DNA of 64,000 nucleotides from positions 2,170,001-2,234,000 of the forward strand of contig NZ_CP076607.1 in the NCBI RefSeq assembly GCF_018966525.1, in the 5' to 3' direction. Source of the stretch: Paenibacillus sophorae (GTDB taxonomy: Bacteria; Bacillota; Bacilli; Paenibacillales; Paenibacillaceae). Below the pieces are notes generated by a model. That model had not been told where the DNA came from. It saw only the letters and a list, made by a program, of their open reading frames with translations, and did no database searches. Position 1 is the first letter of the stretch; the number at the start of each line of letters is the position of its first letter. This document shows positions 40,352 through 48,504 of this stretch, piece after piece. Both the position numbers and the translations under genes were made by a program.

Positions 40352-41884
40352 ATGCAGGAATATTCGGTGGAAATGCGCGGGATTGTCAAACGGTTCGGTT
40401 CGGTAACCGCGAGCGACCAAGTCGATTTTTCGGCAAACGCGGGCGAGATACACGCGCTGCTTGGTGAGAACGGGGCGGGAAAAAGCACGGTCATGAGCAT
40501 GCTGTCGGGCGTGTATAGAGCGGATGAAGGAGAGATTCTGATTCACGGCAAACCTGCCAAGATTCGTTCTCCCAAAGACGCGGCAATGCTCGGCGTGGGC
40601 ATGGTATTTCAGAACTTCAGACTGGTGCAGACCTTGACGGCGGCGGAAAATATCGTGCTTGGCGAAAAGTCGTCTTTCTGGCGCGGGCGCAACTGGATTA
40701 AAAACAAACATAAAGAAATTGAAGAGTTGGCGGAACGCTTCGGGCTGAAATTTCCGGTGGACCGTCCCATATGGCAGCTTTCCGTCGGGGAACAGCAGCG
40801 GGTGGAGATCGTCAAGACGCTCTATCGCGGCGCCGACATTATCATTCTGGATGAACCGACTTCGGTGCTTACGCCGGGGGAGGTAGAAGGGCTGTTCAGT
40901 ACACTGCGCCGGATGAAGCAGGAAGGTAAGACGGTTATCATGACCACGCATAAAATGAAGGAAGTCATGGCGTCTTCGGATCGCATTTCGGTCATGCGCA
41001 AGGGTAAAATGATTGCTACGCTGGTCACCAAAGATACCGATGAGCGCGAGCTTGCGCGTCTGATGGTCGGCAGAGAAGTGGTTATTGAGCGTCAGGAGCG
41101 CGAAGCTACGGAGGGTGAAGAACTGCTTGATGTTAAAAACTTAAGCGTCTACGCCGATCATGGCCGCAAAGCTTTGGACGATCTGTCCCTGAGTGTGCGA
41201 AAGGGCGAAATTGTCGGCGTAGCCGGAGTGGCGGGCAACGGACAGAAGGAGTTGGCTGAAGTTCTGACCGGTCTTCGGACGTGGAGAGAAGGCGGAATTA
41301 TCTTTGACGGAAGTCCTGTCAAGACGGCTTCAGTGCGCGGAGCGATTGACTCGGGCATCTCCCATGTGCCGGAAAATCGTATGAAGAGCGGCTTGGCCGG
41401 TCGGCTTGGTTCCGTTGATAACCTGCTGTTTAAATCGTACCGTTCCGAGGAGCATTCGAAGTTCGGCTTCCTGAAGGCGGCCAAGAACCGCTCATGGTCT
41501 GAGGAGCTTGTTCGCAAATTCGATGTGAAGACACCGGAGCTGGATACGCCTGTCCAGCATCTGTCCGGCGGCAATCAGCAGAAGCTGTTGTTCGCGCGGG
41601 AAGTTACCCATCGTCCGAAGTTGATGGTGGCTGTCCATCCGACGCAGGGCCTTGATGTCGGCGCGACAGCGGGGGTACATGAGCTGCTTATGGATCTCCG
41701 CGCCTCCGGGAGCGGTGTGCTGCTTATTTCTGAGGATCTGGATGAGCTGCTGCAGCTGTCGGACCGGATCCTGGTCATTTATAACGGAGCAATTATTGGT
41801 GAGGAGACCCATGAGACGGCGGATAGAGAAAGAATCGGCCTGATGATGGCGGGCATCCGAAGCAGAGAGGAGAGCATGGTATGA
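40352..41884 (+). CDS. Nucleoside ABC transporter ATP-binding protein (tandem ATPase)
   Basis: A 510-residue protein with two ABC domains, as in RbsA/NupO-type importers. The first has Walker A LLGENGAGKSTV, signature LSVGEQQRVEI and Walker B IIILDEPTSVLTP. The second has GVAGNGQKELAE in place of a canonical Walker A, LSGGNQQK and a degenerate Walker B region (MVAVHPTQGLDVGA), the usual asymmetry of the family. AAGGAGG lies 9 bases before the ATG. Its stop overlaps the next permease gene as ATGA. Confidence 0.95.
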   Translation: MQEYSVEMRGIVKRFGSVTASDQVDFSANAGEIHALLGENGAGKSTVMSMLSGVYRADEGEILIHGKPAKIRSPKDAAMLGVGMVFQNFRLVQTLTAAENIVLGEKSSFWRGRNWIKNKHKEIEELAERFGLKFPVDRPIWQLSVGEQQRVEIVKTLYRGADIIILDEPTSVLTPGEVEGLFSTLRRMKQEGKTVIMTTHKMKEVMASSDRISVMRKGKMIATLVTKDTDERELARLMVGREVVIERQEREATEGEELLDVKNLSVYADHGRKALDDLSLSVRKGEIVGVAGVAGNGQKELAEVLTGLRTWREGGIIFDGSPVKTASVRGAIDSGISHVPENRMKSGLAGRLGSVDNLLFKSYRSEEHSKFGFLKAAKNRSWSEELVRKFDVKTPELDTPVQHLSGGNQQKLLFAREVTHRPKLMVAVHPTQGLDVGATAGVHELLMDLRASGSGVLLISEDLDELLQLSDRILVIYNGAIIGEETHETADRERIGLMMAGIRSREESMV

Positions 41885-42996
41885 GCCAGGAAAAGGCAAG
41901 CGGAAGGGCGTTTGCGGAACCTGTGAAACAGACTTCCGGAGGAAGGATGCCCTGGCGGCTGGAATATGATTCATCCCGCATCCGCACGCCGTGGTGGACG
42001 CCGATCGTATCGGTGGCGCTGGCACTCGTGCTGTGCGCGATTTTTATCTATGCCAACGGAATGAGCCCGGTAACCGTCTACTCCAAAATGTTTAAAGGTG
42101 CCTTCGGAACGTCATACGGCATCACCGAAACGCTCGTCAAAGCCATTCCGCTGTTGCTGTGCGGACTCGGCATCGCCGTGGCCTACCGGATTTCGGTCTG
42201 GAATATCGGAGCCGAGGGACAGTTGACGGTTGGGGCGATGGCAGCAACCGCCGTTACGGTTTATTTTCCGAATCTGCCCGGCTTTTGGTCCATTCTGCTG
42301 ATGTTGATCTTCGGCGTTGCCGCCGGCGCTTTCTGGGGGCTGCTCACGGCCATTCCTAAGACGCATTTCGGGGTGAACGAGCTGATTACGTCGCTTATGC
42401 TCAACTATGTGGCGCTGCTGGCCCTTGATTACGTCGTATTCGGACCGTGGAAAGATCCTAACGGCTTCAATATGCCGGGCTCGCCGGTATTCACCGACGC
42501 GCAATCGCTGCCTGTACTCGGGGGAACCCGGCTGCATATCGGCCTGATCTTTGCACTGGTTGCGGTTGTCATTTATTATCTGATGATCCGATTTACCCGC
42601 TGGGGCTACGAGCTGCGTTTGATCGGAGCGAATCCGACGGCAGCCCGCTACGCCGGCATTCACATTAAACGCCATATTATTATTGTCATGCTGATCAGCG
42701 GAGGGCTTGCGGGTCTTGCCGGTATGGCCGAGGTATCGGGGGTAAGCCATAAGCTGATGCAGGGCATTTCGCCGGGCTATGGGTATACCGCCATTATCGT
42801 AGCCTGGCTCGCTAAGCTGAATCCGCTCGGGCTTGTTGTCACTTCGGTGCTGTTCGGCGGATTGATTGTCGGCGGTTTTAGTGTACAGACCATCGGTCTG
42901 CCGTCTTCCATTTCGGAAATGCTGCAGGGCGCGATCTTGTTTTTCCTGATTGCCGGCGATATGGTCACCCGCTTCCGCATTCGCCGGGGAGCGTAG
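41881..42996 (+). CDS. Nucleoside ABC transporter permease 1
   Basis: A 371-residue BPD_transp_2 permease with about ten hydrophobic segments. It has YRISVWNIGAEGQLTVG, FGVNELITSLMLNYVALL and LIGANPTAARYAGIHI, and is paralogous to the permease at 107-1180. It starts in an ATGA overlap with the ATPase stop. The N-terminal 40 residues are polar and longer than in the first-cluster paralogue. Confidence 0.93.
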   Translation: MSQEKASGRAFAEPVKQTSGGRMPWRLEYDSSRIRTPWWTPIVSVALALVLCAIFIYANGMSPVTVYSKMFKGAFGTSYGITETLVKAIPLLLCGLGIAVAYRISVWNIGAEGQLTVGAMAATAVTVYFPNLPGFWSILLMLIFGVAAGAFWGLLTAIPKTHFGVNELITSLMLNYVALLALDYVVFGPWKDPNGFNMPGSPVFTDAQSLPVLGGTRLHIGLIFALVAVVIYYLMIRFTRWGYELRLIGANPTAARYAGIHIKRHIIIVMLISGGLAGLAGMAEVSGVSHKLMQGISPGYGYTAIIVAWLAKLNPLGLVVTSVLFGGLIVGGFSVQTIGLPSSISEMLQGAILFFLIAGDMVTRFRIRRGA

Positions 42997-43018
42997 CCCA
43001 AAGGAGGAATCGAAAGAA

Positions 43019-43948
43019 ATGGATTTTGTCACACAGTTATTAATCGCCGCCATTACCGCGGGCACGCCGCTGCTCTTGGCGACGCTCGGAGGCATATTGA
43101 ACGAACGTGCCGGTATAATTCAGCTAGGATCTGAGGGCCTGATGCTGATGGGGGCGGTCACAACCTGCATTGTCTTTATTCGTACGGAAAATCTTGGGGT
43201 GGCGCTGCTCGCGTCAGTTGGAGTAACGGCAGTGCTCGGCTTGGTCCACTCTTTCCTGTGCATCACGCTCCGCGCCAACCAGACGATGGCTGGTCTTGCA
43301 ATGACACTGTTTGGCAGCGGCTTTAGCGCCTATCTCGGCAAGTCGATCAGCGGCAACCCGCTACCCGGCATTTTACCGAGACTGCAGCTGGACTTTCTGA
43401 AGCCGGTTCCGGTGATCGGCGATATTTTTGGGAATCTGGATGTTTTGACCTGGTTAAGCTTTGTGCTTGTCATTGTGCTGCATCTGCTCATTCACCGCAC
43501 CTCATGGGGTCTGCACCTGCGGGCCGTGGGAGACAGTCCGGCCACTGCTGATGTTATGGGCGTTCATGTCCGGCTGATCCGTTACGGCTACGTTACTGTC
43601 GGCGCCATGCTGATCGGGCTTGCAGGAGCGGATATGGTTCTGACCGTCGCTCCGACTTGGAATGAAGGGCTGACGGCGGGCAGAGGCTGGATCGCGGTTG
43701 GTCTCGTTATTTTTGCCAGATGGAATCCGGTAAGGGCGCTGCTGTGCGCTTACTTCTTCGGAGTGCTGGATTCGCTAGGCTTCCGGATGCAGCTGCTCGG
43801 CAGCGCAATTCCACCGTATTTCCTGAAAATGATTCCTTACGTCGTAACCATTCTTGTCCTGATGTATTTGGGATACCGTAACCGCAACAAGCCTTCCGGC
43901 ACACCGGAATCGCTGGGTGTCCCATACATCCGCGAGCAGCGGTTCTAG
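43019..43948 (+). CDS. Nucleoside ABC transporter permease 2
   Basis: A 309-residue partner permease with LGGILNERAGIIQLGSEGLM, RANQTMAGLAMTLFG and LRAVGDSPATADVMGVHV, paralogous to 1181-2137. The ATG at 43019 has AAAGGAGGA upstream; an in-frame ATG at 42950 lies inside the previous gene and has no ribosome site. It ends the importer operon and runs straight into the xanthine dehydrogenase scar without a terminator, so the scar is probably still transcribed. Confidence 0.93.
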   Translation: MDFVTQLLIAAITAGTPLLLATLGGILNERAGIIQLGSEGLMLMGAVTTCIVFIRTENLGVALLASVGVTAVLGLVHSFLCITLRANQTMAGLAMTLFGSGFSAYLGKSISGNPLPGILPRLQLDFLKPVPVIGDIFGNLDVLTWLSFVLVIVLHLLIHRTSWGLHLRAVGDSPATADVMGVHVRLIRYGYVTVGAMLIGLAGADMVLTVAPTWNEGLTAGRGWIAVGLVIFARWNPVRALLCAYFFGVLDSLGFRMQLLGSAIPPYFLKMIPYVVTILVLMYLGYRNRNKPSGTPESLGVPYIREQRF

Positions 43949-44002
43949 GGCGGTAAGGCGGTTTCATAATTGCTGGGCAGTTGCAAAAAGGGAGGCGAGC
44001 AA

Positions 44003-44674
44003 ATGGAAGCTTTGCGCGACAAACCGCTGTGGACGCCGGCAATTTTGCCTCCGGTTACGGCGATTATCTTCCCGCGCTGCTTGTCCGCGATGCGGGGCTG
44101 GCCGTCTTTGACGGCAAGTTCCGCATCCGCCGGCGGGTGGAAGAGTGGCTCGCCGAACGGTGGAGCGGAATGCATTCGGCAGGCAATCTTGTCGTTGCTG
44201 AACTGTGGAAGACATTGGAAGGAAACACTGGAAACATCGGCCATTAATGTAATACTGGGAGAGGGAAATGCTGCTAAACCGAGAGTCCAGTGGCCCGATG
44301 GCATGAAAAAGGTCACCAGCACGCTGCAGTTTTTAGCCGATATGAGCGCAGAGGGCATGCTGACCGGCCGCGTACTGCGCAGCCATCAGGCTCATGCCCG
44401 TATTCTAGCTCTGCGCACTGAGAAGGCGGCCGCCGTTCCCGGCATTCATGCCTTAATCACGCATGAGGACGTGCCAGGCTTGAAGCTTGAACGGCTTTGG
44501 CATCGCCCTTCCGCATCAGCTGGTATTCTGAGAAGACAGTATGCGGTACACCGGCGACGCAACCCGGCGCCAGATGAGGTGGAAGAGGCGCTATCCGGCA
44601 ATTTATGCCGATGCACAGGGTATGGCGGCATTATACGGGCTGTAAACAAAGCGATTGAAAAAGGAGTGGGATAA
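44003..44674 (+). pseudogene. Deletion scar of xanthine dehydrogenase genes pucC-pucD-pucE
   Basis: Remnants of all three subunits lie within 700 bases in the usual order. In one frame about 44030-44145 reads GNFASGYGDYLPALLVRDAG, a piece of the FAD subunit. From about 44240 another frame reads the N-terminus of the molybdenum subunit (WPDGMKKVTSTLQFLADM, RVLRSHQAHARILAL, HEDVPGLKL). From 44556 it fuses in frame to the C-terminus of the 2Fe-2S subunit (NPAPDEVEEALSGNLCRCTG). A 223-codon chimeric ORF from ATG 44003, with GGGAGG upstream, remains open. An intact set would need about 4 kb, so catalysis is impossible. Confidence 0.85.
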
Positions 44675-44677
44675 ACC

Positions 44678-45193
44678 ATGGAAACCCCTGCTTCACCACT
44701 AACACTGTCAGAGATTAACGAAATGAGCAAGGAAGAGTTCGTGGAGACGCTTGGCGGCATTTTTGAACATTCGCCATGGGTCGCCGAATCGGCTTACACT
44801 TCCCGTCCCTTCGGATCGGTTGGCGAACTGCACGAAGCGATGGCGGAGGCTGCCCGAAGCGCAGGCCGGGAGAAGACTTTGTCGCTGCTGCGGGCGCATC
44901 CCGATCTGGCGACGAGGCTCCAAGTAACACCGCTGTCGGCGGCCGAGCAGAAAGGTGCGGGGCTTGACCAGTTGACCCCGGAGGAATTTGAATTGTTAAA
45001 CGATCTGAACAAGAAGTATACGGACAAATTCCAGTTTCCGTTCATTCTGGCTGTCCGGGGCAAAAACAAAGACGACATCATTGAATCTGTCAGCGAGCGG
45101 GTACACCTGTCACCTGAGGAAGAATGGAACAGAGCCTTATTCGAAATCGGCAAAATTACGAAGTTTCGCTTGGAGGATCTCCTGGCGGAGTAA
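44678..45193 (+). CDS. OHCU decarboxylase (PucL N-terminal domain type)
   Basis: A 171-residue helical enzyme that decarboxylates 2-oxo-4-hydroxy-4-carboxy-5-ureidoimidazoline to S-allantoin. The family motif LRAHPDLA near residue 70 contains the catalytic His, and KFQFPFILAVRGKN follows. In B. subtilis this domain is fused to uricase as PucL; here it stands alone and no uricase frame follows. It starts 4 bases after the xanthine dehydrogenase scar, with AAGGAGTGGG upstream of the ATG. Confidence 0.93.
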   Translation: METPASPLTLSEINEMSKEEFVETLGGIFEHSPWVAESAYTSRPFGSVGELHEAMAEAARSAGREKTLSLLRAHPDLATRLQVTPLSAAEQKGAGLDQLTPEEFELLNDLNKKYTDKFQFPFILAVRGKNKDDIIESVSERVHLSPEEEWNRALFEIGKITKFRLEDLLAE

Positions 45194-45386
45194 AAACATC
45201 CTTCAATCAAATCATTCTTGTTAACAGTAGGCCACCCATGCCCATACCGAGGACTTCCAAAGGCTGATTGCCGGTTAGGAAGACAGAATTACCCAGCTTA
45301 TTAATGAATATTTTCCTCGAGAATTACGGGAAACGCAATGATTTATCTCACGTTCTGAATCATAATTTATCCAGGGAGGTGGCTGT
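45194..45386. other. Gap where a uricase gene might be expected
   Basis: 193 bases between OHCU decarboxylase and HIU hydrolase. No uricase-like reading frame was recognised in any frame, and only a ribosome site (CCAGGGAGGTGG) for the next gene is clear. Confidence 0.4.
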
Positions 45387-45770
45387 ATGAGCGGACGCTT
45401 GACTACCCATGTACTTGATCTGGCGCGGGGCATACCCGTTTCCGGCATCGTTCTGCAGCTTAGGCGGCTGGAGAACGGAGAAAGTCTGCTGCTTCGCGAG
45501 GCGGCTACGAATGCGGACGGGAGACTGGATACTCCGCTGCTGGAGGATGCAGAGATGAAGCCCGGCGAATATGAGCTGCTGTTCCACGCGGGAGATTATT
45601 TTCGGAAAATGGATGCGGAAATCTCGGAGACATCCTCGTCCCGTGTACAAGAATCAACCGGATTTCTCGATCTGATCCCGATCCGATTCCATATCGGCAG
45701 CGAAGGCGGCCACTATCATGTCCCGCTTCTGCTCGCTCCCGGAGGATACAGCACCTATCGCGGAAGCTGA
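45387..45770 (+). CDS. pucM: 5-hydroxyisourate hydrolase (transthyretin-related)
   Basis: A 127-residue transthyretin-fold enzyme that opens 5-hydroxyisourate to OHCU. Catalytic and family residues are clear: THVLDLARGIPVSG at the N-terminus, IRFHIGSEGGHYHVPLLLAP and the obligatory C-terminal YRGS. GGGAGGTGGCTGT precedes the ATG. With OHCU decarboxylase it forms the two steps after uricase, although uricase itself is absent from the window. Confidence 0.95.
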   Translation: MSGRLTTHVLDLARGIPVSGIVLQLRRLENGESLLLREAATNADGRLDTPLLEDAEMKPGEYELLFHAGDYFRKMDAEISETSSSRVQESTGFLDLIPIRFHIGSEGGHYHVPLLLAPGGYSTYRGS

Positions 45771-45826
45771 CAAGCGGATATATCTTAATTTTAGAAGAAA
45801 TCTGACGACGATGGGAGGGAACCCAC

Positions 45827-47221
45827 TTGAGCGATTCTTATGAACTGGTAATTAAAAATGGTCTGGCGGTACTCCCCGGGGAGGTCGTGAAGCTTGATAT
45901 CGGCATTGCCGATGGCAAAATCGCCGCGTTGGAAGCCGGGATAGAAGCCGGCCCGGATACAACCGTCATCGATGCCGAAGGACAGTATGTGCTGCCTGGC
46001 ATGATCGACATGCATGTCCATTTTAACGAGCCGTCGTTCGGGCACTGGGAAGGCTTTTCCACCGGATCGGCGTCGTTGGCGGCGGGAGGCTGCACCACCT
46101 ATGCTGATATGCCGCTGAACGGCAATCCGCCGACGGTGAACTTGCCCGCTCTTGGTTTGAAAGCCGAAATGGCAGCCGGTCATTCCGCTGTCGACTATGT
46201 GCTGTGGGGCGGCCTTGTTCCGGGCAATCTGGATAATCTGGAGGAGCTGTGGTCGGCAGGCGTCACGGGCTTCAAAGCCTTTATATCGAATCCGGGCGGC
46301 GAAGGCGAAGGACGCTTTCGCGAGGTTGACGATCAGACCCTTTACCAAGGAATGAAAAAGATCGCCTCGCTCGGCGGCATTCTGGCGCTGCATGCGGAGA
46401 GCGACGAGATGACGGCGGTGCTCGCGGCGGAAGCGGTGCGAAGCGGACAGACAGGAGCTCGCGATTTTGCGGCTTCCCGGCCAGCGCAGGCTGAGCTGGA
46501 GGCCGTCGCCCGGGCGCTGCTGTACGGGGAGCGGACGGGATGCCGGCTGCATTTTGTCCATATCAGCACGGCCGCGGCAATCGACATGATTCATGAAGCC
46601 AAATTGCGCGGCCAGGACGTATCGGCGGAAACCTGCCCGCACTATTTGATATTGACGGAAGACGATATGGAGGAAATGGGGCCGGTCGCCAAATGCGCGC
46701 CGCCGCTGCGGAGCGCCGAAGAGCGTGAGAAACTTTGGAACACGCTGGCCGAAGGGAAAATCGATCTCATTGCCTCGGACCATTCGCCCTGTCCTCCCGA
46801 ACTGAAGCTTGCCTCCGGACTGACTTTCTTTGATGCCTGGGGCGGCATCTCCGGTGCTCAGAGCAGCATGGAACTGATGTTCCACGAAGGAGTGAACAAG
46901 CGGAAGCTTCCGGTTACGCTGATTTCACGGCTGCTATCGGGGCTTCCAGCGGAGCGTTTCGGGTTATCCGGCCGCAAAGGTTCAATTGCTCTTGGCATGG
47001 ACGCCGATCTGGCGGTGCTGCATCCGGATATGGCCTATACCCTTGCCGCTTCGGATTTGCTCTACCGCCACAAGCACAGCCCATACGCCGGAATGAATCT
47101 CTCCTGCAGGGTGACTTCCACCATCTGCCGCGGCAATCTTGTCTATACCCGTGAACAAGGCGTGATCTCTCCGGAAGGCGGACAGTGGATAAAAATCGGT
47201 GAAGGGCAGCTGGTATTATGA
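45827..47221 (+). CDS. pucH: Allantoinase
   Basis: A 464-residue amidohydrolase opening the allantoin ring to allantoate. The metal site is recognisable: PGMIDMHVHFNEP near residue 60, the carboxylated Lys in GVTGFKAFIS near 148, then ALHAESDEM, LHFVHIST and ASDHSPCPPELK. The spacing follows AllB/PucH rather than dihydroorotase or hydantoinase. The start is TTG at 45827 with GGGAGGG 6 bases upstream. Its stop overlaps the next gene as ATGA, indicating translational coupling. Confidence 0.94.
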   Translation: MSDSYELVIKNGLAVLPGEVVKLDIGIADGKIAALEAGIEAGPDTTVIDAEGQYVLPGMIDMHVHFNEPSFGHWEGFSTGSASLAAGGCTTYADMPLNGNPPTVNLPALGLKAEMAAGHSAVDYVLWGGLVPGNLDNLEELWSAGVTGFKAFISNPGGEGEGRFREVDDQTLYQGMKKIASLGGILALHAESDEMTAVLAAEAVRSGQTGARDFAASRPAQAELEAVARALLYGERTGCRLHFVHISTAAAIDMIHEAKLRGQDVSAETCPHYLILTEDDMEEMGPVAKCAPPLRSAEEREKLWNTLAEGKIDLIASDHSPCPPELKLASGLTFFDAWGGISGAQSSMELMFHEGVNKRKLPVTLISRLLSGLPAERFGLSGRKGSIALGMDADLAVLHPDMAYTLAASDLLYRHKHSPYAGMNLSCRVTSTICRGNLVYTREQGVISPEGGQWIKIGEGQLVL

Positions 47222-48504
47222 GTGCGTCATATATTCAAGCTCCAGCCGCCGAAATGATGGAGCTGCTTGAAGAGCTGTCCGCGTTCAGCGCGCCGGGAGA
47301 CGGGGTCACCCGGCTGCTGTATACGCCGGAATGGAAGAAGGCGCAGCAGTTTCTGCTGGGCCGGGTCAGGGAGAGCGGCCTGACGGCTTATTCCGACAAC
47401 GTCGGCAATGTCTACGGCAGATTGGCCGGCACGCGCCTTGACGGCAAAGTCGTATTGACCGGTTCGCATATCGACACGGTTGTAAGCGGCGGAAAATACG
47501 ACGGGGCTTACGGCGTGGCGGCAGCCTTTACAGCGCTTCGCTACCTAAACAGCGTGTACGGTCCGCCGCTTCGGACATTGGAAGCCGTCTCCTTCGCCGA
47601 AGAGGAAGGCAGCCGGTTTCCGCTGACCTTTTGGGGTTCTGGCAACGTGACCGGACTGTATGACGGCAGCGAAGCGGAAGACTGCCGCGACGGCGAAGGG
47701 ATTACGCTGAAAAAGGCGATGGAAGATTGCGGCTTGCAGAAATCCGCCGACTCGTTCAGAAGCGACATCTCCGCTTATGTAGAGCTTCATATCGAGCAGG
47801 GGATCGTCCTTGAGCGGACGGAGACACAGATCGGCGTCGTGTCGGCGATTGCCGGACAGCGGCGGTTTGCCGTGACGGTCAAGGGTACGGCCAATCATGC
47901 CGGAACAACGCCGATGGGGCTTCGCCGCGACGCCCTTGCCGCGGCGGCTGAGATGGTGCTGCAGTTGGAACGCTTCGCCATCGAAGCGGGAGATCCGCTG
48001 GTGGCCACCACGGGCAGGCTGGAAGCATTCCCTAATACGCCGAATGTGATTCCCGGCGAAGTGGCGTTCACGCTGGACATCCGTCATAGCCGGGAGGATG
48101 AGCTAGAGGCGTTCTGCTCATCGGTCGCTTCCGCATTTGAGGAAATAGCGAAACGCCGGGATGTTGCCCTTGACATAGCACCCCGGCTTAGCGCTTCACC
48201 CGCGCCGATGGACAGCGGGCTGAGAGCGGAGCTTGAAGCTATATGTGTCCGGCAGGGCAGGACATACAAGGCGATGGTCAGCGGGGCGGGTCACGACGCC
48301 CAGCTCTTTGCGCCCCGCTGCGGGACGGCGATGATTTTCGTGCCTAGCCGAGGCGGCATTAGCCATTCCCCGGAGGAATATACTCCGCCGGAAGAGCTGG
48401 CTGCCGGGCTTGAGGTGCTGATCGCGCTACTATATAAGCTAGGATATGAAGAAACGGATGAAGACGGTCTTGTGCCGCAAAATACGAAGGAGAGATGGAC
48501 ATGA
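47218..48504 (+). CDS. pucF: Allantoate amidohydrolase (M20 family)
   Basis: A 428-residue metalloamidase of the AllC/PucF type releasing ureidoglycine, CO2 and ammonia from allantoate. It has VLTGSHIDTVVSGGKYDGAYGV, AVSFAEEEGSRFPLTFWGSG, ELHIEQGIVLE, and the dimerisation-domain residues GTANHAGTTPMGLRRDA; the last His-containing motif is ISHSPEEY. It starts in an ATGA overlap with pucH and ends in another ATGA overlap with pucG. Hydantoinase/carbamoylase relatives share the fold, but the context decides for allantoate. Confidence 0.92.
   Translation: MSASYIQAPAAEMMELLEELSAFSAPGDGVTRLLYTPEWKKAQQFLLGRVRESGLTAYSDNVGNVYGRLAGTRLDGKVVLTGSHIDTVVSGGKYDGAYGVAAAFTALRYLNSVYGPPLRTLEAVSFAEEEGSRFPLTFWGSGNVTGLYDGSEAEDCRDGEGITLKKAMEDCGLQKSADSFRSDISAYVELHIEQGIVLERTETQIGVVSAIAGQRRFAVTVKGTANHAGTTPMGLRRDALAAAAEMVLQLERFAIEAGDPLVATTGRLEAFPNTPNVIPGEVAFTLDIRHSREDELEAFCSSVASAFEEIAKRRDVALDIAPRLSASPAPMDSGLRAELEAICVRQGRTYKAMVSGAGHDAQLFAPRCGTAMIFVPSRGGISHSPEEYTPPEELAAGLEVLIALLYKLGYEETDEDGLVPQNTKERWT

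Noticed and set aside
43970..44674. A genuine 234-residue protein starting at 43970
   Set aside because: Its parts match different subunits of xanthine dehydrogenase in different frames, so it is a deletion scar.
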